NCBI GenBank assembly: GCA_965232285.1
Contig: CBDDPL010000004.1
Coordinates: 1,302,001 to 1,366,000 of the forward strand
Source: Denitrobaculum sp965232285
GTDB lineage: Bacteria > Pseudomonadota > Alphaproteobacteria > Kiloniellales > Kiloniellaceae
Length of the DNA stretch: 64,000 nucleotides
Direction of reading: 5' to 3'
The notes beneath the pieces were generated by a model that had not been told where the DNA came from, searched no databases, and worked only from the letters and a program-made list of their open reading frames with translations. How positions within the stretch are numbered: position 1 is the first letter of the stretch; each line of letters begins with the position of its first letter. Made by a program: the position numbers and the translations under genes. Below, piece by piece: positions 17,812-27,066 of this stretch.

Positions 17812-19653
17812 GTGAGTGAGCAGGCCGATAAAGGCGCCGGTGGAGCGCAGGACGGCGAAAGCTTTGAACAGCTACATCGGGCCATGGCCGGTCAGGCGGA
17901 GGCCGCGGAGCGCTGGAGCGAACTCGCGGACCGGAGCCAGCGCGTCATGCAGGCCTTTTGGGAGCGCCAGAGCGAGCAGGGCTTCCAGGTGACCGATCCG
18001 GTCGCCGTTGGTAAAGCCTTCATGGAAGCCTCAGCCGCGCTCTGGAGCGATCCGGCCAAGATGATGGAAGCGCAGGCCAAGCTGATGCAGGAAAGCGTCG
18101 CACTCTGGCAGAGCACGAACCGGCGTATTATGGGGGAAGAGGTGGAGCCGGTCATCGAACCGGAGCGCAGCGACCGCCGTTTCAAGGCGACCGAGTGGAG
18201 CGAGGACCTGCTGTTCGACTTCATCAAGCAGTCCTATCTGCTGTCGTCGCGCTGGACACAATCGCTGTTCCGCGACGTGGACGGCATCGATCCCAAGTCG
18301 AAGGAAAAGGTCGACTTCTATACCCGTCAATATCTGAGCGCCTTGTCGCCCAGCAACTTCGCCATGACCAACCCGGCCGTCATCAAGAAGACCATGGACA
18401 GTGGCGGCGAAAACCTTATGTCCGGCTTGCAGAACCTGCTGAACGATCTGGAAAAGGGCCAGGGTCGTCTCGATATCTCCATGACCGACGAATCGAAGTT
18501 CGAGGTCGGCGAGAATGTTGCCGTCACCCCCGGTAAGGTGGTGTTCCAGAACGATCTGATACAGCTCATCCAGTACGCGCCGAGTACTGAGACCGTCTAC
18601 AAGCGGCCGCTGCTGTTCGTGCCGCCCTGGATCAACAAGTTCTATGTCCTGGACCTGCAGCCCAAGAACAGCCTGATCAAATGGGCGGTTGATCAGGGCT
18701 ACACGCTCTTCGTGATCTCCTGGGTGAACCCGCGCAAGGATCTGGCTCATAAATCCTTCGCCGATTACATGCTCGAAGGACCTCTGGCCGCGATCGATGC
18801 CATCGAGCAGGCGACGGGGGAGAGCAAGGTCAATGTGCTCGGCTTCTGCATCGGCGGCATCCTGACGGTCTCGACGCTGGCATACATGACGGCGAAGGGG
18901 GATGACCGGATCGCCTCGGCGACGCTGCTCGCGACCATGGTGGATCTGCAGGATATTGGTGAGGTCAGCGTCTTCATCGATGACGAACAGCTCGCCTCGA
19001 TGGACCGGCACATGGAAGAGAAAGGCTATCTCGAGGCCCATCACCTTGCGCAGATCTTCAGCATGATGCGTGAAAATGATCTGATCTGGTCTTTCGTGGT
19101 AAACAACTACCTTCTGGGCCGGGACGCCATGCCTTTCGACCTGCTGTACTGGAACTCGGATTCCACGCGGCTGCCGGCGACCATGCTGTCCTATTATCTG
19201 CGCAACGTTTATCAGCAGAACCTGCTCAAGGAGCCAGGCGGCATGGTTCTGGACGGGGTGCCGATCGATATCTCGCAGATCAAGATCCCGACCTATTTCC
19301 TGGCGACCAAGGAAGATCATATCGCACCCTGGGGCTCGTCCTATCCGGCGGTTCATCTGCTGGGCGGCCCGGTGCGTTTCGTGCTGGGCGCCTCCGGGCA
19401 TATCGCGGGTATCGTCAATCCGCCGGCCGCGAACAAGTACTGCCACTGGATCAATGCCAAGAAACCGAAGGATAAGGAGGCCTGGCTGGAGGGGGCGGTC
19501 CGCCACGAGGGTTCCTGGTGGCCGGACTGGCATGCCTGGTTGTCCAAGAAGTCGGGAACGAAGAAGACACCGGCCCGGGTTCCCGGCGACGGCAAGCTTT
19601 CGGTCATCGAAGATGCACCCGGTTCCTACGTCAAGGTGCGGGCAAACGACTGA
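17812..19653 (+). CDS. phaC: Class I poly(3-hydroxyalkanoate) synthase
   Basis: 613 residues from the GTG at 17812, which follows CTGGGGGAG at the right distance; the frame also allows TTG 17788. It polymerises (R)-3-hydroxyacyl-CoA to PHA on granules. The N-terminal helical domain is about 1-200, then an alpha/beta-hydrolase core: lipase-like box GFCIGG with the catalytic Cys near 346, Asp near 502 in LATKEDHIAPW and His near 530 in GASGHIAGIVNPP. The length and motif spacing match class I (no PhaE/PhaR subunit needed). A methyltransferase gene follows 32 bases later. Confidence 0.95.
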   Translation: MSEQADKGAGGAQDGESFEQLHRAMAGQAEAAERWSELADRSQRVMQAFWERQSEQGFQVTDPVAVGKAFMEASAALWSDPAKMMEAQAKLMQESVALWQSTNRRIMGEEVEPVIEPERSDRRFKATEWSEDLLFDFIKQSYLLSSRWTQSLFRDVDGIDPKSKEKVDFYTRQYLSALSPSNFAMTNPAVIKKTMDSGGENLMSGLQNLLNDLEKGQGRLDISMTDESKFEVGENVAVTPGKVVFQNDLIQLIQYAPSTETVYKRPLLFVPPWINKFYVLDLQPKNSLIKWAVDQGYTLFVISWVNPRKDLAHKSFADYMLEGPLAAIDAIEQATGESKVNVLGFCIGGILTVSTLAYMTAKGDDRIASATLLATMVDLQDIGEVSVFIDDEQLASMDRHMEEKGYLEAHHLAQIFSMMRENDLIWSFVVNNYLLGRDAMPFDLLYWNSDSTRLPATMLSYYLRNVYQQNLLKEPGGMVLDGVPIDISQIKIPTYFLATKEDHIAPWGSSYPAVHLLGGPVRFVLGASGHIAGIVNPPAANKYCHWINAKKPKDKEAWLEGAVRHEGSWWPDWHAWLSKKSGTKKTPARVPGDGKLSVIEDAPGSYVKVRAND

Positions 19654-19685
19654 AGGATCAGTCGGACCACTGGTTCGAGAGAGCT

Positions 19686-20387
19686 ATGGACCCATCTGAA
19701 AAGCTGACAGCGTCCTGGGACAGCAATGCCGGAAACTGGACCCGCGCCGTGCGTGAGAGTCTGATCCCAAGCCGGCGGGCGGGCACTGACGAAGCCGTGG
19801 TTGCCGCGATCCTGGCGCGCAAGCCGAAGCGTGTCCTGGATGTGGGCTGTGGCGAGGGTTGGCTCTGCCGCCGCATTGCGCAGGCTTCGGGCTGCGAAGT
19901 GCTCGGAATTGACGGTACGCAGCAGCTTATCGACGAGGCGCGGCGTGCGGATCCGAGCGGCCGCTATGAACTTGTGGCCTATCGTGACCTGGTCGCGGGC
20001 ACGACCAGCTTGAACGCGGGCTTCGACGTCGTCGTCTTCAATTACGCTTTGCTCGATGAAGATCTGGAAGGTCTTTTAGCCGCGGTCGGGCGACTCCTGA
20101 CCGGGGAAGGGGCGGTCATCATTCAGACCCTGCATCCCTGGGCGCTGGCCAGGGAAGGAGAGTACCTGGACGCCTGGCACAGCGAAGACTTCGCCGCTTT
20201 CGAAAATGAGCGCTGGGCGGCCATGCCCTGGTATTTTCGTCGGCTGTCGTCCTGGCATGAAGTCATCCGGTCCGCCGGTTTGTGGCTTGAGCGGTTGGAG
20301 GAGCCAGCCGCCCGGATGGGAGATCTTCCCCTGTCTTTGCTTATGACCTGCTGTCGGGAAAAGGCGCCGCAGGAAAATAACAAATAA
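19686..20387 (+). CDS. SAM-dependent methyltransferase
   Basis: 233 residues from the ATG at 19686, with GAGAG just upstream; the frame extends back into phaC but without family sequence. Motif I RVLDVGCGEGWLCRRIA (residues about 48-64) with the acidic residue of motif II in EVLGIDGTQQLIDEA; post-motif region FDVVVFNYALLDEDLEGLL. This is a class I Rossmann methyltransferase of the UbiE/Methyltransf_11 kind. Substrate unknown. It lies 32 bases after phaC and is probably co-transcribed; no metabolic link is evident. Confidence 0.8.
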   Translation: MDPSEKLTASWDSNAGNWTRAVRESLIPSRRAGTDEAVVAAILARKPKRVLDVGCGEGWLCRRIAQASGCEVLGIDGTQQLIDEARRADPSGRYELVAYRDLVAGTTSLNAGFDVVVFNYALLDEDLEGLLAAVGRLLTGEGAVIIQTLHPWALAREGEYLDAWHSEDFAAFENERWAAMPWYFRRLSSWHEVIRSAGLWLERLEEPAARMGDLPLSLLMTCCREKAPQENNK

Positions 20388-20389
20388 AA

Positions 20390-20405
20390 TTGAATGTTCA
20401 TTCAA
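20390..20405. promoter_or_regulatory. 16-base perfect palindrome after methyltransferase gene
   Basis: TTGAATG TT CATTCAA begins two bases after the methyltransferase stop. There is no T run, so it resembles a dimeric-repressor operator (TetR-like spacing) more than a terminator. The next gene starts about 280 bases downstream. Role uncertain. Confidence 0.35.
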
Positions 20406-20683
20406 TAAGCCCAATCGCTGTATTTTGCAGAATTTCCTCGATAACGAGGTGTTATTTTGCCTATTTTTTCAAAGAATATTTTGAGCTTTTTAAAATTAGA
20501 ACGCATATTTCGAATGTATTAAGAGTTTTTTCTTCGAAATAATAGTGTAACAACTGATGGTGTTTAAAAAAACAACTGAAGGAAGAATTTTCTATTAACG
20601 AATAGTCAGTAAAGTTCGCGTACATACCAGCGTGTTCTATTTTTCTTCGGAAGTTACCCGAATCTTTTCATCGGAGTGCTAAG

Positions 20684-21607
20684 ATGATTTGGATGCGTTC
20701 GGTCTTGAGTGGTCTTTGGGTTGCGGCGCTTTTCGCCTTGTCCGCCCCATCACTGGCGCAGGATGCAACTCCCTCCCATGTCTATCAGGTTGTGGACGAC
20801 ATCAACGCGGAACTCACGCTGTTGCTGGAGGCCGATGACTCGATCGCGCGGAGCGACAAGACGGCACCGGCCCTGACCCCGCGCAAGCCGCGTCACGTGA
20901 TCCAGAAGGCGCGTGAAGTTTTCCTGAAGGTACAGACCCTCCGGCGCATCAACGGCTTGTCGGCCGCGGAGTTACAGCCTTTCCCCGTGCGCGCCATCAA
21001 GCCGGCCGATGTTAAAGGGCTGGTGACGGCGATCCTTGCGGACGTGCAGGGGCTGCGCGAACCCTTTGCCGTTACGACGGCGCCGGAACCCGCTGTGCTG
21101 GGTGAAGGCATGAAGCCCACTGATGTCTATGCAAACCTTATGGAAGCGGGCGCCATGGTCGACGGCCTGGGTGTGCCCAAGGTCGTTCCCAATGATGTCT
21201 ACCGCGTCGCCCTCGCCATTGTCAGTGATCTGCAGAAAGTGCGCGCCGCCCGTGGCATGAGCGATGAAGTTCCTTTGCAGACGAGTGCGAAGGGCAAGAA
21301 GCCGAACCAGGTCTATGACCTGGGCTTCCAGATTCTCGAGCGGATGGCTGAGCTGACGCAGAACGAGAGCTTTGCTATCGCCGGTGGCGTGGTGCTGCCG
21401 AACCGTCGGGACGGCAAGATCACGCCTGCGCACGTCATCGATATTCTGAACAACCTGCAGGCTGAAGTCGTCGCCATGAAGCTGGCGGTTGGCGCGAGCG
21501 AGCCGACCGAGGTGGTCGCGCCGCCGGCCGGGAAGACTCCGTCAGATGTCTTTAACGCCTTGCAGACGGCCTTACAGATGGTCGAAAGCCTGCAGGCGGG
21601 CGCCTGA
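20684..21607 (+). CDS. Periplasmic protein with eight ~38-residue repeats
   Basis: 307 residues, starting at an ATG with GGAGTGCTAAG upstream. Signal peptide about 1-25 (cleavage after SLA-QD). The rest is made of eight related units, each starting with a Pro two residues before D/H/N-V-Y: TPSHVY (29), KPRHVI (68), KPADVK (106), KPTDVY (144), VPNDVY (168), KPNQVY (206), TPAHVI (247) and TPSDVF (285). Each turn is followed by an amphipathic helix (for example QVVDDINAELTLLLEA). The spacing is about 38 residues except one 24. I do not recognise the family. The chemoreceptor gene begins 73 bases downstream, so it may be a periplasmic partner of that receptor (inference). Confidence 0.8.
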   Translation: MIWMRSVLSGLWVAALFALSAPSLAQDATPSHVYQVVDDINAELTLLLEADDSIARSDKTAPALTPRKPRHVIQKAREVFLKVQTLRRINGLSAAELQPFPVRAIKPADVKGLVTAILADVQGLREPFAVTTAPEPAVLGEGMKPTDVYANLMEAGAMVDGLGVPKVVPNDVYRVALAIVSDLQKVRAARGMSDEVPLQTSAKGKKPNQVYDLGFQILERMAELTQNESFAIAGGVVLPNRRDGKITPAHVIDILNNLQAEVVAMKLAVGASEPTEVVAPPAGKTPSDVFNALQTALQMVESLQAGA

Positions 21608-21680
21608 TTGTCGCCATCAACAGACGCAAACAACAAAAAATTTCCCTAGAGATAATTTCCCAGCCTTTCGGGGGTTGCAG

Positions 21681-23588
21681 ATGTCCAGTATCGAAAACGC
21701 CGCAAACAACAGTGACGCCGTGGAAACCACGCAGGCCCCTAACGGAAACGCCATCAAGGATCTGCTGTCCGGCGTGGGCGGCAGGGTCGTCGCCCTTGCC
21801 GTCCTGCCAATCACACTGATGGCCGGCCTCAATGTCTTCAGCATGACCCAGAGCTTCGGGGTCTTCGAAGACTCTTTCGAGCGCCGCAATGCCGCGGAAG
21901 CCTCACGGGATGCGATCGTTGCCGCAAACAACGGTGTGAAGGATGCGATGCTCGTGATGGTGCAGAGCACCGGTGAGCTTCTGAAGGCGCATCAGGGCAG
22001 CCTTCTTATGAAGAACGGCGGACTGGTGGAGAAGACCTTCGCAGCGCGCTCTGCGGTCGGCGAGGAAATCGATGTCTTCCGCGGGCGTGTCCGCGAACTG
22101 GCCACGTCACTTGAGACGGCAGGTCTCGTGAGCGCCGAAGGGGCCGTTGAGGGCGAGAGCGAACTCCAGGCTGAAAGCCGTAAGCGCCTGAATATCATCA
22201 AGCGTGTCACCGAAACCCTTCCGCCGCTTTTCGACATGTTCGTCGAATCGAACAACCGGACGCTGGGGCTGATCAAGGACGGGGACTTTGTGACCGCGAC
22301 GTCGAATTTCACCTTCGAAGAGACGCAACGCCTGGATATCGTCAAGGACAGCCTGGTCAAGATTGGGGGGAATCTTGCCAAACTCTCTACCGCGATCGAT
22401 CAGGCGCTGACTGAGGCGGAGGCGGCCGATACCCGCACCGCGATGGAGGATTTGAACTCTCTGTCGCTGTTCGCCTACAGCCTGCTGGTCGCGATTGCGG
22501 TTCTGCTGGTCTCGGGCGCCGCCTGGTACGCCATTCGTGGTCTTGCCGCGCCACTCAAGGAGATGAGCGCGGCCATGCGGACTTTGAGCGCCGGGGATAC
22601 CTCGCTCGAAGTGCCCTCGCGCGATCGCGGCGATGAGATCGGCAGTATGGCTCAGGCCGTTCAGATCTTTAAGGAGAATGCCATTGAGACCGCGCGACTG
22701 GCAGCCGCGCAGGCGGAAGAGCAGGCGGCCAAGGCGAAGCGGGCCGAGTTCATCGAAAATCTGAGCGCAAAGTTCGACACGGAAGCTGTTGAGCTGATCG
22801 ACACGGTCTCCACGGCTTCGACCGAAATGCGGGCGACCGCGGAGTCGATGGCCGGTACCGCGCAGCAGGCCTCACAGCAAACTGTATCCGTCTCCACGGC
22901 ATCGGAAAGCGCTTCGGGTAATGTGCAGACCGTTGCCTCCGCGACCGAAGAGCTGTCGGCCTCGATCTCCGAGATCACCCGTCAGGTCAATCAGTCGAGC
23001 GAGATCGCCGGCAAGGCCGTGACCGAGGCGGAGCGCGTGAGCGGCACTGTCGCCGGCCTGGCCGAAGCGGCACAGAAGATCGGGGACGTCGTCAATCTCA
23101 TTCAGGAGATTGCGGAGCAGACCAACCTGCTGGCCCTCAATGCGACCATCGAGGCGGCGCGCGCCGGCGATGCGGGCAAGGGCTTTGCGGTGGTGGCGTC
23201 GGAGGTGAAGTCCCTCGCCAACCAGACCGCCAAGGCGACCAGCGACATCGCGTCCCAGATCTCGAACATCCAGTCCGCGACCTCCGAGACGGTCGATGCG
23301 ATCGGTGGCGTCCGGGAGGTCATCGACCAGATTGGCGAGAACGCCTCCTCGATTGCTTCGGCAGTGGACCAGCAGAATTCCGCCACTTTGGAGATCTCAC
23401 GCAATGTGCAGGAGGCCGCGAAGGGCACCAGTGAAGTCACCAGCGGTATGGCTGAAGTCCAGCGGGCTTCCGGCGAAACCGGTGATGCCGCCGGTCAGGT
23501 CCTGAGCGCCGCGGACGAACTTTCGCAGCAGTCGGAACTGCTCAAGGCCAAGGTGCATGAGTTCCTTGGGAACCTGAAAGCCGCCTGA
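21681..23588 (+). CDS. Methyl-accepting chemotaxis protein
   Basis: 635 residues from the ATG at 21681. A 35-residue cytoplasmic tail, TM1 about 36-55, a helical periplasmic sensor about 56-260, TM2 about 262-283, HAMP about 285-338, then the signalling domain. The hairpin tip is EIAEQTNLLALNATIEAARAGDAG near 476-498, which contacts CheA/CheW. Methylation helices flank it. No NWETF-type C-terminal tether. The long N-terminal tail before TM1 is unusual. No che genes are nearby, so it must work with a chemotaxis system elsewhere. Confidence 0.95.
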   Translation: MSSIENAANNSDAVETTQAPNGNAIKDLLSGVGGRVVALAVLPITLMAGLNVFSMTQSFGVFEDSFERRNAAEASRDAIVAANNGVKDAMLVMVQSTGELLKAHQGSLLMKNGGLVEKTFAARSAVGEEIDVFRGRVRELATSLETAGLVSAEGAVEGESELQAESRKRLNIIKRVTETLPPLFDMFVESNNRTLGLIKDGDFVTATSNFTFEETQRLDIVKDSLVKIGGNLAKLSTAIDQALTEAEAADTRTAMEDLNSLSLFAYSLLVAIAVLLVSGAAWYAIRGLAAPLKEMSAAMRTLSAGDTSLEVPSRDRGDEIGSMAQAVQIFKENAIETARLAAAQAEEQAAKAKRAEFIENLSAKFDTEAVELIDTVSTASTEMRATAESMAGTAQQASQQTVSVSTASESASGNVQTVASATEELSASISEITRQVNQSSEIAGKAVTEAERVSGTVAGLAEAAQKIGDVVNLIQEIAEQTNLLALNATIEAARAGDAGKGFAVVASEVKSLANQTAKATSDIASQISNIQSATSETVDAIGGVREVIDQIGENASSIASAVDQQNSATLEISRNVQEAAKGTSEVTSGMAEVQRASGETGDAAGQVLSAADELSQQSELLKAKVHEFLGNLKAA

Positions 23589-23606
23589 CCCCTCTTCTAC
23601 AGTTTT

Positions 23607-23642
23607 CGAACCGTCGCGCTCCCACTTGATCGCGGCGGTTCG
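23607..23642 (+). terminator. Likely terminator after chemoreceptor gene
   Basis: CGAACCGTCGCG (23607-23618) pairs with CGCGGCGGTTCG (23631-23642) over 12 bases with one G-T pair and a 12-base loop, 19 bases after the stop. The trailing sequence ACTTTACAG is only weakly T-rich. Confidence 0.6.
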
Positions 23643-24088
23643 ACTTTACAGTGAACTCTCTGGATGAGCGGTCGTCCGAACACCGTGTCGATGTGAAATC
23701 AATCGACCAGATGGGGACGTGACGGCTTTAAAAGCTTGCCCTGATTCTTGTATCCGAGCTGCTGTTCAAACTTCAGAAACATGCTCTGGCTCCGGAAACT
23801 CAGGCGCCCGGCTGCGGCTCGCAGTGGGTTGGCCAGCTTTTACCGTCGTGATCTTCTGGCTCATGGTCAACCGGCCCGACTTTTAACGCCGGAATGACTG
23901 AAAGTTGGAATCGATCATGCGTCGTGATTGGTCTAAAGTTAAGACAACTTGCTCTGTCGAGCGCGTGCGCCTCGTTTGGGACATTTCTTGCCGCAATTGG
24001 CTCTGATTCCAGACCAGAGTTCATGTTGATTGGCACTCGTAATCCCATGCCGCAGGCGGCGTGAACGCGCGTTGTCAGGAGATGTAAA
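23643..24088. other. Intergenic region, about 450 bases
   Basis: Holds the promoter region of the gene at 24089. Several short frames on the minus strand (within 23800-24928) are antisense shadows. No repeat, RNA gene or clear promoter could be recognised. Confidence 0.35.
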
Positions 24089-24574
24089 ATGCAGATTGTG
24101 GTTGAAGAGAGAGATTTCCGCCGTCTGAAGCCGGAGACCCAGCAGGACCTGCTGTCGCTGCTGACCGGCAAGAAGTTTCCGGCGGCGCAGCCCAGCCCTT
24201 CGGCGGGGCGCCTCAAGTGGCGTCAGCCGGTGGACCTGCGGCCCGAGCAGGCGATCAAGCTGGTGCATGGCCTGTCGGCCGATCACAAGCGCCGGCTGGA
24301 GCTGTTTGCCAAGAAGGGCGGCCGCGTGCGGATGCGCGAGATCATGGAGCTGTCGGGCGACAGCGACCTGCGCGCCGCCTCCGAGTTTCAGCGGACCATG
24401 ACCCGGCGTTTGCGGCGGATTATCGCGGATCCGGAGAAGAAGGCTCAGTTGATCGGCTGGGATTTCGACGCCACCAAGTGGGACGACAAGAAGACCACCA
24501 TCGTGGATGGGGTCTACTACGTCACCGAGGCGACCGCTTCGGCGCTGCGCCACTGCATGAAAGAGCCGGCCTAA
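24089..24574 (+). CDS. Conserved-looking basic protein of unknown function
   Basis: 161 residues, starting at an ATG with AGGAGATG upstream, a strong signal. No signal peptide or membrane segment. Two parts: an N-terminal segment (VEERDFRRLKPETQQDLLSLL) and a basic helical region about 75-125 containing KRRLELFAKKGGRVRMREIM and RTMTRRLRRIIADPEKK, which looks like a winged-helix or helix-turn-helix arrangement (LFAKKGGRVRMREIMELSG reads like a winged-helix entry). DNA or RNA binding is a guess. I do not recognise the family. Confidence 0.65.
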   Translation: MQIVVEERDFRRLKPETQQDLLSLLTGKKFPAAQPSPSAGRLKWRQPVDLRPEQAIKLVHGLSADHKRRLELFAKKGGRVRMREIMELSGDSDLRAASEFQRTMTRRLRRIIADPEKKAQLIGWDFDATKWDDKKTTIVDGVYYVTEATASALRHCMKEPA

Positions 24575-24682
24575 GCCGCTGAAGTCTCTTTGCGTGTGAT
24601 CACGCTGACGCTGACGCGAAACTGATGGAAACGTGAGGCGGGCGGGCTTCTGTCCGTCCGTCCTTTGCGCTATCGTCTCGCC

Positions 24683-25159
24683 ATGCGAAGACTTGCGAAA
24701 TGCCTGACTTTTGTCACAGCCCTGACGGCTCTGCCACTGCCCCTCCAGGCGGCAGACTGTCCATCGATCTTTGGCGTCTGGTCGACCTGGGAAGATGATC
24801 CTTTCGAGTCGGAAGAGCAGTCGCGTCAGGAGATCTTCGAATGCGGTGATGCCGTCTGCAGTCGCTTCGTCTGGGAGGCGAAACCGCTCGATGAGAAGAC
24901 CGGCAAGCCGCGCCTGGATGCGAACCATCCGGATGAGAGCAAACGTGGGCGGCTGGTCGCCGAAGCCAATATCCTGAGCAAGTTCGAGCCGGTGCCCGAC
25001 GATCGGGGCTGCATCACGGAAATCTACGGTGGTGAGATCTACGATCCGCGCAGTGGCGAGATCTACGGGGATTCCTGGCTCAGCTACACGATCGAGCTGG
25101 AAGGGGAAAACCTGCTGCGCTTCCCCAACGGTATCGCCTGGACCCGCTACAAAGAGTAA
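24683..25159 (+). CDS. DUF2147-like exported protein
   Basis: 158 residues from ATG 24683 (a TTG six codons upstream is also open). A signal peptide with cleavage near LQA-AD. The mature part follows the DUF2147 pattern: FGVWSTWEDD, EIFECGDAVCSRFVW, LDANHPDESKRGRLV, IYDPRSGEIYGDSWLSY and a C-terminal G-AWTRYK. Four Cys could form disulfides. DUF2147 proteins are small periplasmic beta-barrel-like proteins of unknown role. The match is visible but divergent. Confidence 0.65.
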   Translation: MRRLAKCLTFVTALTALPLPLQAADCPSIFGVWSTWEDDPFESEEQSRQEIFECGDAVCSRFVWEAKPLDEKTGKPRLDANHPDESKRGRLVAEANILSKFEPVPDDRGCITEIYGGEIYDPRSGEIYGDSWLSYTIELEGENLLRFPNGIAWTRYKE

Positions 25160-25334
25160 CGCCCCCGGGCGCGATGTTCCCGCTATAGTGAGCAGAAGAA
25201 TCGCTACCTTTTCAATATCTTATCACTTAGAATTGTAGGTAGAAAGACAGTCCGCAAGTGCGCGGAGAGTCGGATTTGGGGGCGAACGGGGACCGCAGGA
25301 AGGCGCAGCCGCTCGATCGAAGAGGGGTGGGGTC

Positions 25335-27047
25335 ATGCGGAACATCTTTCGCACCGCGCTGCTGTCGGCCGTGGTGGTGGCCACGGGTTGCGCGCAGAAT
25401 GTACCGGACGATGGATTCGTCTATCTCGATCAGGGCTGGTCGAAGGCGGACCGGCAATGGTTCTACACCACGACCCAGGGCTCGCAGCTCATTCCCTACG
25501 ACTGGTTTCTCGCGGTGGAGCGCGTTGACAGTGAAGAGGCCTTCCGCAGTCCGGCGAACGTCAACCGCTATGGCTACCTGACCAATGTCGCGAGTTCCTA
25601 CTACAATCCGGATGGCCTTCCGGTCGGCATGGCACGTCATGAGAATGCCGGCGGCGAAGCCTGGGTGGGTTTCACCTGCGCGGCCTGCCACACCGGCCAG
25701 ATCGATTACCAGGGCACGCAGATGCGCATCGACGGCGCGCCGGTGCTGGCGGACCACACAGCCTTCCACGACGGCCTGATCGCGTCTCTCTCCCAGACCG
25801 CTGCGGACGATGCCAAGTTCGGACGCTTTGCCGGTAAGGTGCTGGACGCGGAGGCCGATGATGCGGCGCGCGGCGCCCTGCGGAGCCGGCTGACCGAAAT
25901 GACCGCCGAGCTGAAGGCCTGGCAGGCGCGCAGCCATTCGCCGGTCGCTTACGGCAATGGCCGCGTGGATGCCTTCGGGATCATCCTGAACGAGGTCAGT
26001 GGCACCGCGCTGGGAATCCCGGAAAACTACCGCACGCCGGACGCGCCGGTCAGCTATCCCTTCCTCTGGGATACGCCGCAGCATGACTTCGTACAGTGGA
26101 ACGGGATCGCCAAGAACGGCGTCCTGGGATCACTCGGCCGCAACGTGGGCGAGGTGCTCGGCGTCTTCGGCGACCTGACGGTTAAGAAGTCACGCTTCGG
26201 CTATCCCTCCTCGGTGGAGACCGGGAACCTGCGGGACATGGAAGAGCGGGTGCGGCAGCTCTATTCACCGAAGTGGCCCGAGGTTTTGCCGGCCATCGAC
26301 AGCGAAAAGGCGGCTGCCGGCGAAGCGCACTACAGCAAATACTGTAAGGGCTGCCATGTGGTCATGACCGAGGCTGAGAGAACCGACCCGAACCGGCGGA
26401 TCAAAGCCAAGATGGCGAAAGTCTCGAAGCTGGGCACCGACCCGACCATGGCGACCAACTTCGTAAAGCGCATGGCAAAGACCGGGCCGTTGAAGGGCGC
26501 CAAGACCCGCGTCATCGTGGGACGCAGCCGTCTGGGGGCGGAGGAGCCGGCCGGTGCGGTGCTCAAGCATGTGGTCAAGGGCGTCATCATCCGCCGGGTG
26601 GTCAACCGGGTCACGGGCCCGGCCGTGGCCGCGACGGAGAACATCAAGGTCTCGGAGAAGAAGCTGCAGGGCGCGATCGCCGAGCTGACGCCGGCGGACA
26701 GTCCTGAAACTCTCGAGACCGTGGAGTTCAACAGCGATTCGCCTCTGGTCGCTTACAAAGGCCGGCCCCTCAACGGCATCTGGGCCACGGCGCCTTATCT
26801 GCATAACGGCTCGGTGCCTAACCTCTATCAGCTCCTGCTGCCCTCGGATCAGCGGGTCAAGGAATTCACCGTCGGCAGCCGCGAGTTCGATCCGGTGAAT
26901 GTCGGCTTCGAGACCGCGCCCTATGCCGGCGGGTTCGTCTTCGACACCTTACTGCACGGCAACTCGAACGCCGGTCACGACTACGGCACCGGCAAGCTGA
27001 CCGAGGCCGAGCGCTGGGAACTGGTGGAGTATATGAAGACGCTTTAG
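25335..27047 (+). CDS. Di-haem cytochrome c lipoprotein, RoxA-like peroxidase family
   Basis: 570 residues. A lipobox VATGC puts the lipidated Cys at about 19. Two haem sites: CAACH at 115-119 and CKGCH at 337-341. The C-terminal APYLHNGSVPNLYQLL string is the hallmark of the MauG/cytochrome c peroxidase group, and the length and LWDTPQHDFVQWNG region fit the RoxA-like subgroup better than the shorter bacterial peroxidases. RoxA itself cleaves polyisoprene; whether this one does, or acts on another substrate or peroxide, cannot be told. It converges on the choline sulfatase operon. Confidence 0.8.
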   Translation: MRNIFRTALLSAVVVATGCAQNVPDDGFVYLDQGWSKADRQWFYTTTQGSQLIPYDWFLAVERVDSEEAFRSPANVNRYGYLTNVASSYYNPDGLPVGMARHENAGGEAWVGFTCAACHTGQIDYQGTQMRIDGAPVLADHTAFHDGLIASLSQTAADDAKFGRFAGKVLDAEADDAARGALRSRLTEMTAELKAWQARSHSPVAYGNGRVDAFGIILNEVSGTALGIPENYRTPDAPVSYPFLWDTPQHDFVQWNGIAKNGVLGSLGRNVGEVLGVFGDLTVKKSRFGYPSSVETGNLRDMEERVRQLYSPKWPEVLPAIDSEKAAAGEAHYSKYCKGCHVVMTEAERTDPNRRIKAKMAKVSKLGTDPTMATNFVKRMAKTGPLKGAKTRVIVGRSRLGAEEPAGAVLKHVVKGVIIRRVVNRVTGPAVAATENIKVSEKKLQGAIAELTPADSPETLETVEFNSDSPLVAYKGRPLNGIWATAPYLHNGSVPNLYQLLLPSDQRVKEFTVGSREFDPVNVGFETAPYAGGFVFDTLLHGNSNAGHDYGTGKLTEAERWELVEYMKTL

Positions 27048-27066
27048 GCGAGGGCGATTTCGGGGC

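Noticed and set aside
20388..20683. Small ORF or RNA in the AT-rich stretch before the repeat-protein gene
   Set aside because: AT runs with no open frame of useful length and no strong stem besides the 16-base palindrome; treated as promoter region.
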